This document shows positions 44,673-53,936 of a stretch of DNA of 64,000 nucleotides, in pieces. The DNA lies in the NCBI GenBank assembly GCA_965279075.1, contig CBDIHI010000012.1, forward strand, positions 248,001 through 312,000. Reading direction: 5' to 3'. This DNA comes from SZAS-79 sp965279075 (GTDB taxonomy: Bacteria; Pseudomonadota; Gammaproteobacteria; Burkholderiales; SG8-39). Within the stretch, counting starts at the first letter, position 1. Every line of letters starts with the position of its first letter. Below the pieces are notes generated by a model. That model was not told the origin of the DNA. It searched no databases and saw nothing but the letters and a program-made list of their open reading frames with translations. A program made the position numbers and the translations under genes.

Positions 44673-45773
44673 ATGAAAGCGTCCTTACGCGCCAGGCTCG
44701 AACAGCTCGCCTCGCGCCTGCACGAGCTCGACCGCCTGCTGTCGGAGGAGTCCGCCGCCAAGGACATGGACAGCTTCAGGAAACTCGCCAGGGAACATGC
44801 CGAACTTTCCGCCGTTGTCGGCCTTTACTCCGGCTACAAGCTGGCCGAGGGCGACGCGGAGGCGGCCAAGGACATGGCGGCCGACCCGGAAATGCGCAGC
44901 TTCGCCGACGACGAACTCAAGGCGGCGCGCGAGCGCATGGAATCCCTCGAAGTCGAGCTGCAGAAGGCGCTGCTGCCGAAGGACCCCAACGACGACCGGA
45001 ACACCTTCCTCGAAATCCGCGCCGGCACCGGCGGGGACGAGTCGGGCCTGTTCGCGGGCGACCTGCTGCGCATGTACACGCGCTTCGCGGAACGCCAGGG
45101 CTGGCAGGTGGAGATCGTTTCCGAAAGCGCTTCCGACCTCGGCGGGTACCGCGAGGTGATCGTGAAGCTGATCGGCCAGGGCGCGTACTCCAGGCTGAAG
45201 TTCGAGTCCGGCGGGCATCGCGTGCAGCGCGTGCCGGTGACCGAGGCGCAGGGGCGCATCCACACTTCCGCCTGCACCGTGGCCGTGATGCCGGAGGTCG
45301 ACGAGATCGACGACGTGGTGCTGAACCCGGCCGAGCTGCGCATCGACACCTTCCGGGCTTCGGGCGCGGGCGGCCAGCACATCAACAAGACCGACTCCGC
45401 GGTGCGCATCACGCACCTGCCCACCGGAATCGTCGTGGAATGCCAGGACGGCCGTTCGCAGCACAAGAACAAGGCGCAGGCGATGTCGGTGCTCGCGGCG
45501 CGCATCAAGGACCAGCAGATGCGCGAGCAGTCGGCGAAGACCGCGGCGACGAGGAAGTCGCTGATCGGCTCCGGCGACCGTTCCGAGCGCATCCGCACGT
45601 ACAACTTCCCGCAGGGCCGCATCACCGACCATCGCATCAACCTCACGCTCTACAAGCTCGACCGCGTGATGGACGGCGAACTCGACGACGTGGTCAACGC
45701 GCTCTCCACGGAGCTCCAGGCCGAGCAGCTCGCGGAGCTCGCCGAAGAGCAGGCGGGACGCGCCCCGGCGTGA
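44673..45773 (+). CDS. prfA: Peptide chain release factor 1 (RF1)
   Basis: RF1 reads UAA and UAG stop codons and triggers peptide release. It is 366 aa. The catalytic GGQ is in RASGAGGQHINKTDS (methylated by PrmC), and IRAGTGGDESGLFAGDLLRMY is typical. The ATG at 44673 fits the family N-terminus MKASLRARLEQL; the longer open frame lies inside hemA. The stop overlaps the prmC GTG. Confidence 0.97.
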   Translation: MKASLRARLEQLASRLHELDRLLSEESAAKDMDSFRKLAREHAELSAVVGLYSGYKLAEGDAEAAKDMAADPEMRSFADDELKAARERMESLEVELQKALLPKDPNDDRNTFLEIRAGTGGDESGLFAGDLLRMYTRFAERQGWQVEIVSESASDLGGYREVIVKLIGQGAYSRLKFESGGHRVQRVPVTEAQGRIHTSACTVAVMPEVDEIDDVVLNPAELRIDTFRASGAGGQHINKTDSAVRITHLPTGIVVECQDGRSQHKNKAQAMSVLAARIKDQQMREQSAKTAATRKSLIGSGDRSERIRTYNFPQGRITDHRINLTLYKLDRVMDGELDDVVNALSTELQAEQLAELAEEQAGRAPA

Positions 45774-46579
45774 ACGTTGCGCAGGCCATTGCGCATTCCG
45801 GGATCGACGCCTTCGAGGCCCGGATGCTGCTGGGATTCGTTACCGGGCTCAAGCGCACCGTGCTGGTCGCGCATCCCGAAACCGAACTGGGTGAGGCGCA
45901 GGCGGAAAGGTTTCGCGCCCTGGCGCAGCGCCGCCGGGCCGGCGAACCGGTCGCCTACCTGCTGGGTGAACGCGAGTTCTACGGCCTGTCCCTGCGCGTG
46001 ATGCCGGAGGTGCTGATCCCGCGGCCCGAAACCGAGCTGCTGGTCGATTTCGCCCTTGAAAAACTTCCGCGCAGCGGTGCGATGCTTGATCTTGGGACCG
46101 GTTCCGGCGCAATCGCCCTCGCCGTGAAGCGCGAGCGCCCTGACGCGCAAGTCACCGCCGTCGACCGCAGCGAGGGCTCGCTCGCGGTGGCGCGCGACAA
46201 CGCCTCGCGACACGGGCTCGATATCGAGCTCCTCGCGGGCAGTTGGTTCGCCCCGTTCGATGGGCGGCGTTTCGACCTCATTGCCTCCAACCCACCCTAC
46301 GTTGCGGACGGTGACCGCCACCTCACCGAGGGCGACGTGCGCTTCGAGCCTCGTGGGGCGCTGGTCGGTGGCGCCGACGGCCTCGACGCGATCCGCGAGA
46401 TCGTCGCGGCGGCGCCCAGGCACCTTCGCCGGCGCGGCTGGCTCGCGGTCGAGCACGGCCAGGGGCAGGACGCCGAAGTCCGCAGCCTGTTTTCGCGCGC
46501 CGGTCTTGAAGCGGTCGCCTCGCGCCCCGACCTCGCGGGTATTGCACGCATCGTGGTCGGAACGTACAATCTTGAGTAA
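45770..46579 (+). CDS. prmC: Release factor glutamine methyltransferase PrmC
   Basis: PrmC (HemK) methylates the Gln of the GGQ motif in RF1 and RF2. It is 269 aa with the GTG start that overlaps prfA. The helical N-terminal domain carries DAFEARMLLGFV. The SAM site is LDLGTGSGAIALAV, and the signature is ASNPPYVADGD. VLIPRPETELLVD is typical of the family. Confidence 0.96.
   Translation: MNVAQAIAHSGIDAFEARMLLGFVTGLKRTVLVAHPETELGEAQAERFRALAQRRRAGEPVAYLLGEREFYGLSLRVMPEVLIPRPETELLVDFALEKLPRSGAMLDLGTGSGAIALAVKRERPDAQVTAVDRSEGSLAVARDNASRHGLDIELLAGSWFAPFDGRRFDLIASNPPYVADGDRHLTEGDVRFEPRGALVGGADGLDAIREIVAAAPRHLRRRGWLAVEHGQGQDAEVRSLFSRAGLEAVASRPDLAGIARIVVGTYNLE
46542..46570 (+). promoter_or_regulatory. 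Probable grxD promoter inside the prmC 3' end
   Basis: TTGCAC and TACAAT are spaced by 17 bp, ending 56 bp before the grxD ATG. Confidence 0.45.
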
Positions 46580-46626
46580 TTTAATCGGGTACTAAGACAC
46601 CTCCTCCTTTCACATCCGAGGCCAAC

Positions 46627-46956
46627 ATGGACGTCCAGCAAGTCATCAAGCAGCAGGTCAGCGGCAATCCCGTGGTGCTGTACATGAAGGGCACGCCGCA
46701 GGCCCCGCAGTGCGGGTTCTCGCAGACGGCGATACAGATCCTCGGCGCATGCGGCCTGCGGAGCATCTTCACGGTCAACGTGCTGGAAGAGCCCGAGATC
46801 CGCCAGGGCATCAAGGAGTTCGCCAACTGGCCGACGATCCCGCAGCTCTACGTGAACGGCGAATTCGTCGGCGGTTCGGACATCCTGCGCGAGATGTACC
46901 AGGCCGGCGAACTGCAGAAGCTTCTCGAGCCGGTCGTCGCAAAGCAACCCGCCTAA
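46627..46956 (+). CDS. grxD: Monothiol glutaredoxin GrxD (Grx4 family)
   Basis: This is a 109-aa CGFS-type glutaredoxin that binds and transfers [2Fe-2S] clusters with glutathione. The active site is PQCGFSQTAIQIL; VVLYMKGTP, NWPTIPQLYVNGEFVGGSDI and the C-terminal EMYQAGELQKLL are family marks. It is a single-gene unit convergent with the kinase pair. Confidence 0.96.
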   Translation: MDVQQVIKQQVSGNPVVLYMKGTPQAPQCGFSQTAIQILGACGLRSIFTVNVLEEPEIRQGIKEFANWPTIPQLYVNGEFVGGSDILREMYQAGELQKLLEPVVAKQPA

Positions 46957-46973
46957 AGTTTTTTTTGGGCGCC

Positions 46974-48275
46974 TCAGGCGCTCGTCAGGCGGGTGTTCGC
47001 GAGGTTCAGCCGTTCTACGAGGATGGCGATGAACGCCCGCTCGAATTTCAGGCGGCACGTCTCACTCGCGTTCGTGAGGTCGGGCACGCCTATCCTCACG
47101 ATGCGCGATTCGCCGTTCGCGCTGACGCTGGCGCCGCGTTCCCCGCCGGCCTCTGACAGGTAGGCCATTTCCCCGAAGCACTCCCCGGCGCCGAGCACGT
47201 TCAGCAGTTTCTTGTTCTTGGTCACCTTGACCTCGCCCGAGACGAGCAGGCAGAAGTGGTCGCCCGATTCGCCCTCGCGCATCAGCGTCGTGCCCGCGGG
47301 GACCTTCTCCCAGCCGCCCATCGCGACGACCTCCCACAGCTCGGGGTCGGAAAAGCGCCGGAAGAACTTCATCCCGCGCAGCGCGTTGAATTTCTCGCTG
47401 TCGGCGAACTCCTCGGTCTTCCTCGACAGGCTTTCCGCCCTGAAGGCGTCCGCGAGGTCCTTGGCGAAGTCCTCCCAGGCCTGGTAGCGGCGGGCCTGGT
47501 CCTTCTGCATGGCCTTCCTGACGATCCGGTCCACCGACATCGGGATCCCTTCGCGCAGCGTCGAGGGCGGCGCCGGGTCGGTCGTGGTGATCTGGTAGAT
47601 CATGCTGAAGTTGTTCGAGGCCTGGTAGGGCAGGTGGCCGGTGAGCAGCTGGTACATCACCACGCCAAGGGAGTAAATGTCGGTCTGCTGCGACAGCGGC
47701 TGCTCGCGGATCTGCTCGGGCGACATATAGGCGGGTGAACCCACGCCGGTGACCTGCGTGGTGTCGACGCCGGCGGAAAGCGCGAGGCCGAAGTCGGAGA
47801 TCTTGATGTCGGTGGGCCCCGACATCAGGATGTTGCCCGGCTTGATGTCGCGGTGGGTCACGCCGAGCTGATTGGCGTAGGACAACGCGCGCGTGCACTT
47901 GAAGACGATCTCGACGATCTTGTCGATCGGCAGCAGCCGCCCGGCTTCCGTATGGGGTTCGAGCGTGCCGCCGGGCACGTACTCCATGACGATGTAACCC
48001 GAGTCGTCCTCGATCACGGCGTCGTAGATGGCGACGATGTGCGGGTGCGAGAGCTTCCCCGCAAGCGAAGCCTCTGCAAGGAAGAGCTTGCGGTACACGC
48101 CCCCCCGCGCCGCATCGCGCAGCGCCTCGGGGAAGATCCGCTTCACCGCCACGTCCCGGTCGTTGAACGGGTCGCGGCACAGGTACACCTCGCTGGTGGC
48201 GCCTTCGCCGAGCTTGCCCGACACCGGGTACTTGCCGATGCGCTCGGGCAGGGTGCCGGGTTCGGGCTCGGACAC
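46974..48275 (-). CDS. Ser/Thr protein kinase with C-terminal cyclic-nucleotide-binding domain (second of a tandem pair)
   Basis: This is a 433-aa two-domain protein. Residues 12-270 are a Hanks-type kinase: LGEGATSEVYLCRD, VAVKRIF, HRDIKPGNILM, DFGLAL and GSPAYMSPEQ. Residues 310-425 are a cNMP-binding (CAP_ED) domain with SGDHFCLLVSGEVKVTK and the phosphate-binding-like GECFGEMAYLSEAG followed by an Arg. No membrane helix or DNA-binding domain is present. It lies 13 bp after its close paralogue. Regulation of the kinase by a nucleotide is inferred. Confidence 0.93.
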   Translation of the reverse strand: MSEPEPGTLPERIGKYPVSGKLGEGATSEVYLCRDPFNDRDVAVKRIFPEALRDAARGGVYRKLFLAEASLAGKLSHPHIVAIYDAVIEDDSGYIVMEYVPGGTLEPHTEAGRLLPIDKIVEIVFKCTRALSYANQLGVTHRDIKPGNILMSGPTDIKISDFGLALSAGVDTTQVTGVGSPAYMSPEQIREQPLSQQTDIYSLGVVMYQLLTGHLPYQASNNFSMIYQITTTDPAPPSTLREGIPMSVDRIVRKAMQKDQARRYQAWEDFAKDLADAFRAESLSRKTEEFADSEKFNALRGMKFFRRFSDPELWEVVAMGGWEKVPAGTTLMREGESGDHFCLLVSGEVKVTKNKKLLNVLGAGECFGEMAYLSEAGGERGASVSANGESRIVRIGVPDLTNASETCRLKFERAFIAILVERLNLANTRLTSA

Positions 48276-48288
48276 GGGGCCCGCTCCC

Positions 48289-49581
48289 TCAGACGCCGGA
48301 GAGCCGGATGTTGGCCATCGTCAGGCGTTCGACCAGGATCTCCATGAAGGCGCGGTCGAACTTGTGGCGGCAGGGGTCGGAGGCCTGCTCGAGGTTGGGC
48401 GTGGGGATCGTGATGATCTTGGCGTTGTCGGTCACGCTGACGTCGGCCACGCGCACCGGCGCGCTCTTGGAGAGATAGGCCATCTCGCCGAAGGCTTCGC
48501 CCACGCGAAGCAGGTTCAGCAGCTTGCCCCGCTTGGTGACCTTCACCTCGCCTTCGGCGAGGATGCAGAAGAAATCGCCCGGCTCGCCCTCGCGCATCAG
48601 CACCTCGCCCATGGCGGCGCTGCGCCAGGATGACATGTGCGCGACCTCCCAGAGCTCGGCGTCGGTGAAGTTCTCGAAGAACGCGAGCGTGCGCAGCGTC
48701 TCGAACTTGTCGGTGTCGGCGAACTCGGCCTCGGTGGCGCCCACGTACTCCGTGCGGAACACGTCGGCGAGGTCGAGCGAGAACTCCTCCCAGTCCGGGT
48801 AGCGGTCGTCGTGCTCCTTGGCCATCGCGCGCAGCACGATCTTTTCCACGCTGTCGGGGACCTCCGGCCGCAGCGACGAGGGCGCGGGCGGGTCCATGTT
48901 GGTGATCTGGTAGATCAGGCTGAAGTTGTTGCTCGCCTGGAAGGGCAGGCGCCCGGTCAGCAGGTGGTACATCACCACGCCCATCGAATAAATGTCGGTG
49001 CGGTGGTCGAGAGGGTGCTCCTTCACCTGCTGCGGCGACATGTAGGCCGGCGAGCCGATCGCCGCGACCTGCGTGGTCTCGGCCGAGGCGTTCAGCGCCG
49101 CGCCGAAGTCGGTGATCTTCACGTCCGAGCCGCCGGCGTGGAGGATGTTGGCCGGCTTGATGTCGCGGTGGGTGATGCCCATGCGGTGCGCGAACTCCAG
49201 TGCCCGCGTGCACTTGAAGGCCATCTCGACGACCTGCTCGATCGGCAGCAGGTTTCCCGCCGCGCAGAACTTCTCCAGCGTGCCGCCGTCGACGTATTCC
49301 ATGACGATGTAGCTGAGCTGGTCCTCGGCGACGGCGTCGTAGATCTGCACGATGTGCGGGTGCTGGAGCTTGCCCGCGAGCGAGGCCTCGTTCACGAACA
49401 GCTTCTTGTAGAGCTTGCCGCGCACCGGGTCGTCGAACTGGTCGGTCGAGACCAGCTTGACCGCCACCTCGCGGCTGTTGAACGGGTCCTGGCACAGGTA
49501 GACCACGGAAGTCGCCCCGCTGCCCAGCTGCTTGATGACCGGGTACTTGCCGACGCGCTCGGGAACGGGGGCTTCGCTCAT
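48289..49581 (-). CDS. Ser/Thr protein kinase with C-terminal cyclic-nucleotide-binding domain (first of a tandem pair)
   Basis: This is a 430-aa paralogue of the next gene, alike over its whole length and with the same domain order. Kinase motifs are LGSGATSVVYLCQDPFN, VAVKLVS, HRDIKPANIL, DFGAAL and GSPAYMSPQQ. The cNMP domain has PGDFFCILAEGEVKVTKRGK and VGEAFGEMAYLSKSAPVR. The start overlaps the argH stop by ATGA, so it may be transcribed with argH. Substrates and ligand are unknown. Confidence 0.93.
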   Translation of the reverse strand: MSEAPVPERVGKYPVIKQLGSGATSVVYLCQDPFNSREVAVKLVSTDQFDDPVRGKLYKKLFVNEASLAGKLQHPHIVQIYDAVAEDQLSYIVMEYVDGGTLEKFCAAGNLLPIEQVVEMAFKCTRALEFAHRMGITHRDIKPANILHAGGSDVKITDFGAALNASAETTQVAAIGSPAYMSPQQVKEHPLDHRTDIYSMGVVMYHLLTGRLPFQASNNFSLIYQITNMDPPAPSSLRPEVPDSVEKIVLRAMAKEHDDRYPDWEEFSLDLADVFRTEYVGATEAEFADTDKFETLRTLAFFENFTDAELWEVAHMSSWRSAAMGEVLMREGEPGDFFCILAEGEVKVTKRGKLLNLLRVGEAFGEMAYLSKSAPVRVADVSVTDNAKIITIPTPNLEQASDPCRHKFDRAFMEILVERLTMANIRLSGV

Positions 49582-50993
49582 GCGCGCGCCATCCGCTTGC
49601 GCCCGAGGGCGACCGCGCGGCGGACCTGCGCGGGCGCGGTGCCGCCGGCGTGCCTGCGCCGCGCGACCGAGCCTTCGAGCGTGAGCCAGCCCGCCACGTC
49701 CGGGCCGATCGATTTCGAGAACCGCTTCAGGACCGGCAGCGGCAGATCGGCCAGGTCGCAGCCGCGCGCCTCGGCCTCGCGTACGGCGAGCGCCACGATC
49801 TCGTGCGCGTCGCGGAAGGGCACGCCTTTCACCACGAGGTAGTCGGCGAGGTCGGTGGCGGTGGCGAACCCTTCCAGCGCCGCGGCGCGCATGCGCTCCG
49901 GCACCGGGCGGATACCCGCGACCATGTCGGCGAACACCGTGAGGCAGTCGCGCACGGTGTCGACGGTGTCGAACAGCGGCTCCTTGTCCTCCTGGTTGTC
50001 CTTGTTGTAGGCGAGCGGCTGGCCCTTCATCAGCGTGAGCAGTCCCACGAGGTGGCCGAACACGCGGCCGGACTTGCCGCGCACGAGTTCGGGCACGTCG
50101 GGGTTCTTCTTCTGCGGCATGATCGACGAGCCGGTGCAGAAGCGGTCGGGGATCGTGATGAAGCGGTAGCGCTGGCTCATCCAGACGATGAGTTCCTCGG
50201 AGAAGCGCGACAGGTGCACGAGGATGAGGGACGCACAGGCCGCGAACTCGATCGCGAAGTCGCGGTCCGATACCGCGTCGAGCGAGTTCGCGCAGATCGC
50301 CTCGAACCCGAGGTCCTTCGCGACCCTTGCCCGGTCGATGGGGAAGGTCGTGCCGGCGAGCGCGGCCGCGCCTAGCGGCAAGCGGTTGACGCGTCTCCTG
50401 CAGTCGGCGAGCCGCTCGCGGTCGCGCTCGAACATCTCGAAGTAGGCGAGCAGGTGGTGGCCGAAGGTCACCGGTTGCGCGACCTGCATGTGCGTGAAGC
50501 CTGGCATCACGACGTCGGCGTGCTCCTCGGCCGCGTCGAGCAGGGCGGATTGCAGGCGCGCGAGCAGCGCGCGGATCGCGTCGATCTCGCCGCGCAGGTA
50601 CAGGCGCACGTCGGTGGCGACCTGGTCATTGCGCGAACGCCCGGTATGCAGGCGCTTGCCCGCATCGCCGGCCAGCGCCGTCAGGCGCTTCTCGATGTTG
50701 AGGTGCACGTCCTCCGCGTCGAGCGACCATTCGAAGCGGTCCGCCTCGATTTCCTTCGCGATCGTCGCCATGCCGCGCTCGATGGCGGCGAGGTCCGGTT
50801 TGGACAGGATCTTCTGCGCAGCCAGCATGCGCGCGTGCGCGAGCGAACCGAGGATGTCGACCTGTGCGAGGCGCTTGTCGAACGTCACCGAGGCCGTGAA
50901 CCGCTTGACGAGTTCGTCGACCGGCTCGGCGAAGCGCCCGGACCACGCTTTGGCCGTTGCTTTCGGGCGCGGTTTTGATTGTCTAGAAGCCAT
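49578..50993 (-). CDS. argH: Argininosuccinate lyase ArgH
   Basis: This 471-aa enzyme splits argininosuccinate to arginine and fumarate in the last step of arginine synthesis. The signature loop is GSSIMPQKKNPD; AWSGRFAEPVDELV, HTGRSRNDQVATD and MPGFTHMQVAQPVT are typical. The N-terminal 15 residues are Lys/Pro/Arg-rich, slightly longer than usual, so a later start is possible. It is divergent from the algZ-like gene, as in the pseudomonad argH-algZ-algR arrangement. Confidence 0.96.
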   Translation of the reverse strand: MASRQSKPRPKATAKAWSGRFAEPVDELVKRFTASVTFDKRLAQVDILGSLAHARMLAAQKILSKPDLAAIERGMATIAKEIEADRFEWSLDAEDVHLNIEKRLTALAGDAGKRLHTGRSRNDQVATDVRLYLRGEIDAIRALLARLQSALLDAAEEHADVVMPGFTHMQVAQPVTFGHHLLAYFEMFERDRERLADCRRRVNRLPLGAAALAGTTFPIDRARVAKDLGFEAICANSLDAVSDRDFAIEFAACASLILVHLSRFSEELIVWMSQRYRFITIPDRFCTGSSIMPQKKNPDVPELVRGKSGRVFGHLVGLLTLMKGQPLAYNKDNQEDKEPLFDTVDTVRDCLTVFADMVAGIRPVPERMRAAALEGFATATDLADYLVVKGVPFRDAHEIVALAVREAEARGCDLADLPLPVLKRFSKSIGPDVAGWLTLEGSVARRRHAGGTAPAQVRRAVALGRKRMARA

Positions 50994-51081
50994 GGGGCAT
51001 ACTGGGATGAGTCACCGCGACGCGTATCGAACCGGGTCCAGCCGAATTCATGTAAATCCCGGACGACCGAGCGTAAGTCCA

Positions 51082-52119
51082 ATGAGTATAAAGCAAAACG
51101 CCTATTCAGACGGCCTGCCGGACTTCCGGAACCTGGGCGTCACGGCACGCATCCTGGTGGCGGTGAACCTGGTCGCGTTTGCCGCCGCCCTGTATGCCGA
51201 ACCCGGCTGGTTCCGGGGCGTGGAGCGCTTCGTGTTCGAAGCCGCTTTCTTCGAGCCCGCGCTGCTCGTCAGCTTCGTGGCCCTGTACGTGCTCTCGCCG
51301 GTGCTGGCTTCGATGCGGTACCTGCCGGCCTGCGTCCTGATCCTCGTGGTGGTGCTCGGGATCGCGGGGACCTTCACCTATACCGTCGCGCAGTACCTGT
51401 CGCCGAATCCCGAGAATGTTCCGGTCGGGCGCATCCTCGTGCTTTCCGCGGCGCTCGTGGTCACGCTCCTCGGATACATGCGGTTGCGGGCCAAGGCGTT
51501 TTCGCCGGCGTTGACCGAAGCGCGCCTGCAGGCGCTGCAGGCGCGCATCCGGCCGCATTTCCTTTTCAACAGCCTGAACGCCGTGTTGTCGCTGATCCGG
51601 CGGGACCCCAGGCGCGCCGAGATCGCCCTGGAGGACCTTGCGGACCTGTTCCGGGGGCTGATGTCCGACGGGCGCAGTTTCGTCAGGCTGTCGGAAGAGA
51701 TCGCGCTGCTCGAGCGGTACGCGAGCCTCGAGCAGCTGCGCCTCGGCGACCGGTTGCGCGTCGTCTGGGAGATCGATACCGCGCCGCAGGATGTGTTGCT
51801 CCCCCCGCTCGTGCTCCAGCCGTTGCTCGAAAATGCGGTGTACCACGGAGTCGAGCCCGGCACCGGTCCCGGCGAGGTGCTGGTGCACATCGAGGGCCGT
51901 GGCAAGCGGGTATTGGTGCGGCTGGTGAACCCGGTCCATGCCGGGCACACGCAGCGTCCCGGCAGCCGCATGGCGCTGGAGAACCTGCGCGAGCGGCTGC
52001 AGCTCTTCTTCGACGCGGAGGCGAGGATGGATGTTAGCGAGGAAGGCGGGCGATTCGAGGTGGAGATCGAGTTCCCGCACGTCACCGAGCGTCCCGCGGG
52101 GCAGGGAGAGCCGGCATGA
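51082..52119 (+). CDS. LytS/AlgZ-type sensor histidine kinase
   Basis: This is a 345-aa membrane sensor kinase. Four hydrophobic helices fill about residues 20-140. The His_kinase domain has the phospho-His in IRPHFLFNSLNAVLSLIRR (about residue 158), and the ATPase end carries the N-box LLENAVYHGVEPG. The G-box is degenerate. It pairs with the LytTR regulator that overlaps its stop (ATGA). Position before hemC and opposite argH matches algZ/fimS of pseudomonads, where the pair controls twitching and alginate; targets here are unknown. Confidence 0.9.
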   Translation: MSIKQNAYSDGLPDFRNLGVTARILVAVNLVAFAAALYAEPGWFRGVERFVFEAAFFEPALLVSFVALYVLSPVLASMRYLPACVLILVVVLGIAGTFTYTVAQYLSPNPENVPVGRILVLSAALVVTLLGYMRLRAKAFSPALTEARLQALQARIRPHFLFNSLNAVLSLIRRDPRRAEIALEDLADLFRGLMSDGRSFVRLSEEIALLERYASLEQLRLGDRLRVVWEIDTAPQDVLLPPLVLQPLLENAVYHGVEPGTGPGEVLVHIEGRGKRVLVRLVNPVHAGHTQRPGSRMALENLRERLQLFFDAEARMDVSEEGGRFEVEIEFPHVTERPAGQGEPA

Positions 52120-52898
52120 GCGACAAGCCCGCGGGTGACAAGCCGCTGCGCCTGTTCATCGCCGACGACGAACCGCCGGCGCGGGCGCGCATGCGCGAGT
52201 TGCTCGGGGACGTGAAGAAGGAGTGCCCGACCGAGATCGTGGGCGAGGCCGGCAACGGGCTCGAGGTGCTCGAAAGGCTCCCGTCGAGCGGGGCCGAGGT
52301 GCTGCTGCTCGACATCCAGATGCCGGGGATGACCGGGCTGGAGGTCGCGCGGCACCTGGTGCCGCTCGAAGGCGGGCCCGCGGTGGTGTTCGTGACCGCC
52401 CACGACGCCCATGCGCTCGAGGCGTTCGAGCTGAACGCGCTCGACTACCTGTTGAAACCTGTGCGCGCCGCGCGGCTCGCCGCCGCGCTGAAGAAGGCGC
52501 GGCACGCCGGGCCGCCGGCCAGGGAATCCCTCGAGCGCGCCCAGGGCGGACCGCGCACCCAGTTCTCGATCGCCGAGCGCAACCGCATCCACCTCGTGCC
52601 GCTGGCGACGATCGTGTACTTCAAGGCCGAGCAGAAGTACGTCACGCTGCGCACGCGGGAGCGCGAGTTCCTGATCGAGGAGTCGCTGGTGTCGCTGGAT
52701 AAGGAGTTCGCCGAAGGGTTCATCCGCATCCACCGCAATTGCCTGGTGGCGCGCGTGGCGATCAGCGGGTTCGAGCGCGGTGCCGGCGAGACCGAGGAGG
52801 AATCGCACTGGGAAGTCCTGCTCGACGGCGTTCCGGAGCGGCTGCCGGTCAGCCGCCGGCAATGGTCGGCGGTGCGCGAGATCCTCGGCGAACGCTGA
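52116..52898 (+). CDS. LytTR response regulator (AlgR-like)
   Basis: This is a 260-aa regulator. Residues 10-125 are a receiver with the acidic pair FIADDEPPAR, the phosphoacceptor in VLLLDIQMPGMTG (about residue 65), and the conserved Lys in YLLKPV. Residues 150-255 are a LytTR DNA-binding domain with RIHLVPLATIVYFKAEQKYV and FIRIHRNCLVAR. It overlaps the sensor gene and is transcribed toward hemC. Confidence 0.92.
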   Translation: MSDKPAGDKPLRLFIADDEPPARARMRELLGDVKKECPTEIVGEAGNGLEVLERLPSSGAEVLLLDIQMPGMTGLEVARHLVPLEGGPAVVFVTAHDAHALEAFELNALDYLLKPVRAARLAAALKKARHAGPPARESLERAQGGPRTQFSIAERNRIHLVPLATIVYFKAEQKYVTLRTREREFLIEESLVSLDKEFAEGFIRIHRNCLVARVAISGFERGAGETEEESHWEVLLDGVPERLPVSRRQWSAVREILGER

Positions 52899-52962
52899 AA
52901 GGATCGCCGGACGATCGCCCGGGAGGAGGGCGCAGGGCTGCTAGAATCCGTCCCTTCCGCGC

Positions 52963-53925
52963 ATGGTTTCCACTTCTCACACCTCCACGCCGCAGGGACA
53001 GCCTCCCGGGCGGCTCGTCATCGCGACGCGCGAAAGCCGCCTAGCGCTGTGGCAGGCCGAGCACGTGCAGCAGAAGCTGCGCTCGCTCTACCCGAGGTGC
53101 AGCGTCGAACTGATGCCGATGACCACGCGCGGCGACGAGATGCAGGACGCCAAGCTCGCCACCGAGGGCGGCAAGGGCCTGTTCATCAAGGAACTCGAGG
53201 TGGCGCTGGCAGACGGCCGGGCCGACCTCGCGGTGCATTCGATGAAGGACATGCCGGCCGAAATGCCGGAAGGGTTCGTCCTCGCCGCGATTTCCGAACG
53301 GGAAGACCCGCGCGACGCACTGGTGTCGAACGACTACGCCGACCTCGCCGACCTCCCGCCGGGTGCGGTCGTCGGGACCTCCAGCCTGCGGCGGGCTTCC
53401 CAGGTCCTGGAGCGCTTTCCGGGGCTCGAGATCCGTACGCTGCGCGGCAACGTCAACACGCGACTCGCCAAGCTCGACCGCGGCGAGTATGCGGCCATCA
53501 TCCTTGCGGCCTCGGGCCTCAAGCGGCTCGGGCTGGAATCGCGCATCCGCGGCACGCTTCCCGTCGAGCACAGCCTGCCTTCGGCCGGGCAGGGGGCGCT
53601 GGGCATCGAGTGCCGCGCCGGGCGGGCCGACGTGATCGCGGCGGTGCAGCCCCTCGCCCACCACGGCAGTTCGGCCTGCGTGCGCGCCGAGCGTGCCGTG
53701 AATCGCGCGCTGGGCGGTAATTGCAGCATCCCGCTGGGCGCGTACGCAGAGCTCTGGGCCGGGACGCTGCGGCTGCGCGCGCTCGTCTCGGCGCCGGACG
53801 CGAAGCGCATCGCCCGTGCCGAAGCCACCGGACCGGCGGACGATCCCGAGGCGCTCGGCATCCGCGTGGCGGACCTGCTGCGGGAACGCGGCGCTGGGGA
53901 GATCCTGGCCGCGCTCGGCCACTGA
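52963..53925 (+). CDS. hemC: Porphobilinogen deaminase HemC
   Basis: HemC joins four porphobilinogens to hydroxymethylbilane; it is 320 aa. The dipyrromethane-cofactor Cys is in ALGGNCSIPLGAYAE (about residue 253). The N-terminal RLVIATRESRLALWQAEHV and active-site VAVHSMKDMPAEMP are intact. A TAGAAT at 52942-52947 could be a -10, but no -35 matches. hemD follows after 11 bp. Confidence 0.97.
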   Translation: MVSTSHTSTPQGQPPGRLVIATRESRLALWQAEHVQQKLRSLYPRCSVELMPMTTRGDEMQDAKLATEGGKGLFIKELEVALADGRADLAVHSMKDMPAEMPEGFVLAAISEREDPRDALVSNDYADLADLPPGAVVGTSSLRRASQVLERFPGLEIRTLRGNVNTRLAKLDRGEYAAIILAASGLKRLGLESRIRGTLPVEHSLPSAGQGALGIECRAGRADVIAAVQPLAHHGSSACVRAERAVNRALGGNCSIPLGAYAELWAGTLRLRALVSAPDAKRIARAEATGPADDPEALGIRVADLLRERGAGEILAALGH

Positions 53926-53936
53926 AGCGGCCCGCC

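Noticed and set aside
46959..46981. T8 tract next to a GCGCC/GGCGC hairpin between grxD and the kinase
   Set aside because: On the plus strand the T-run comes before the hairpin, and on the minus strand it becomes an A-run, so it is not a rho-independent terminator in either direction.
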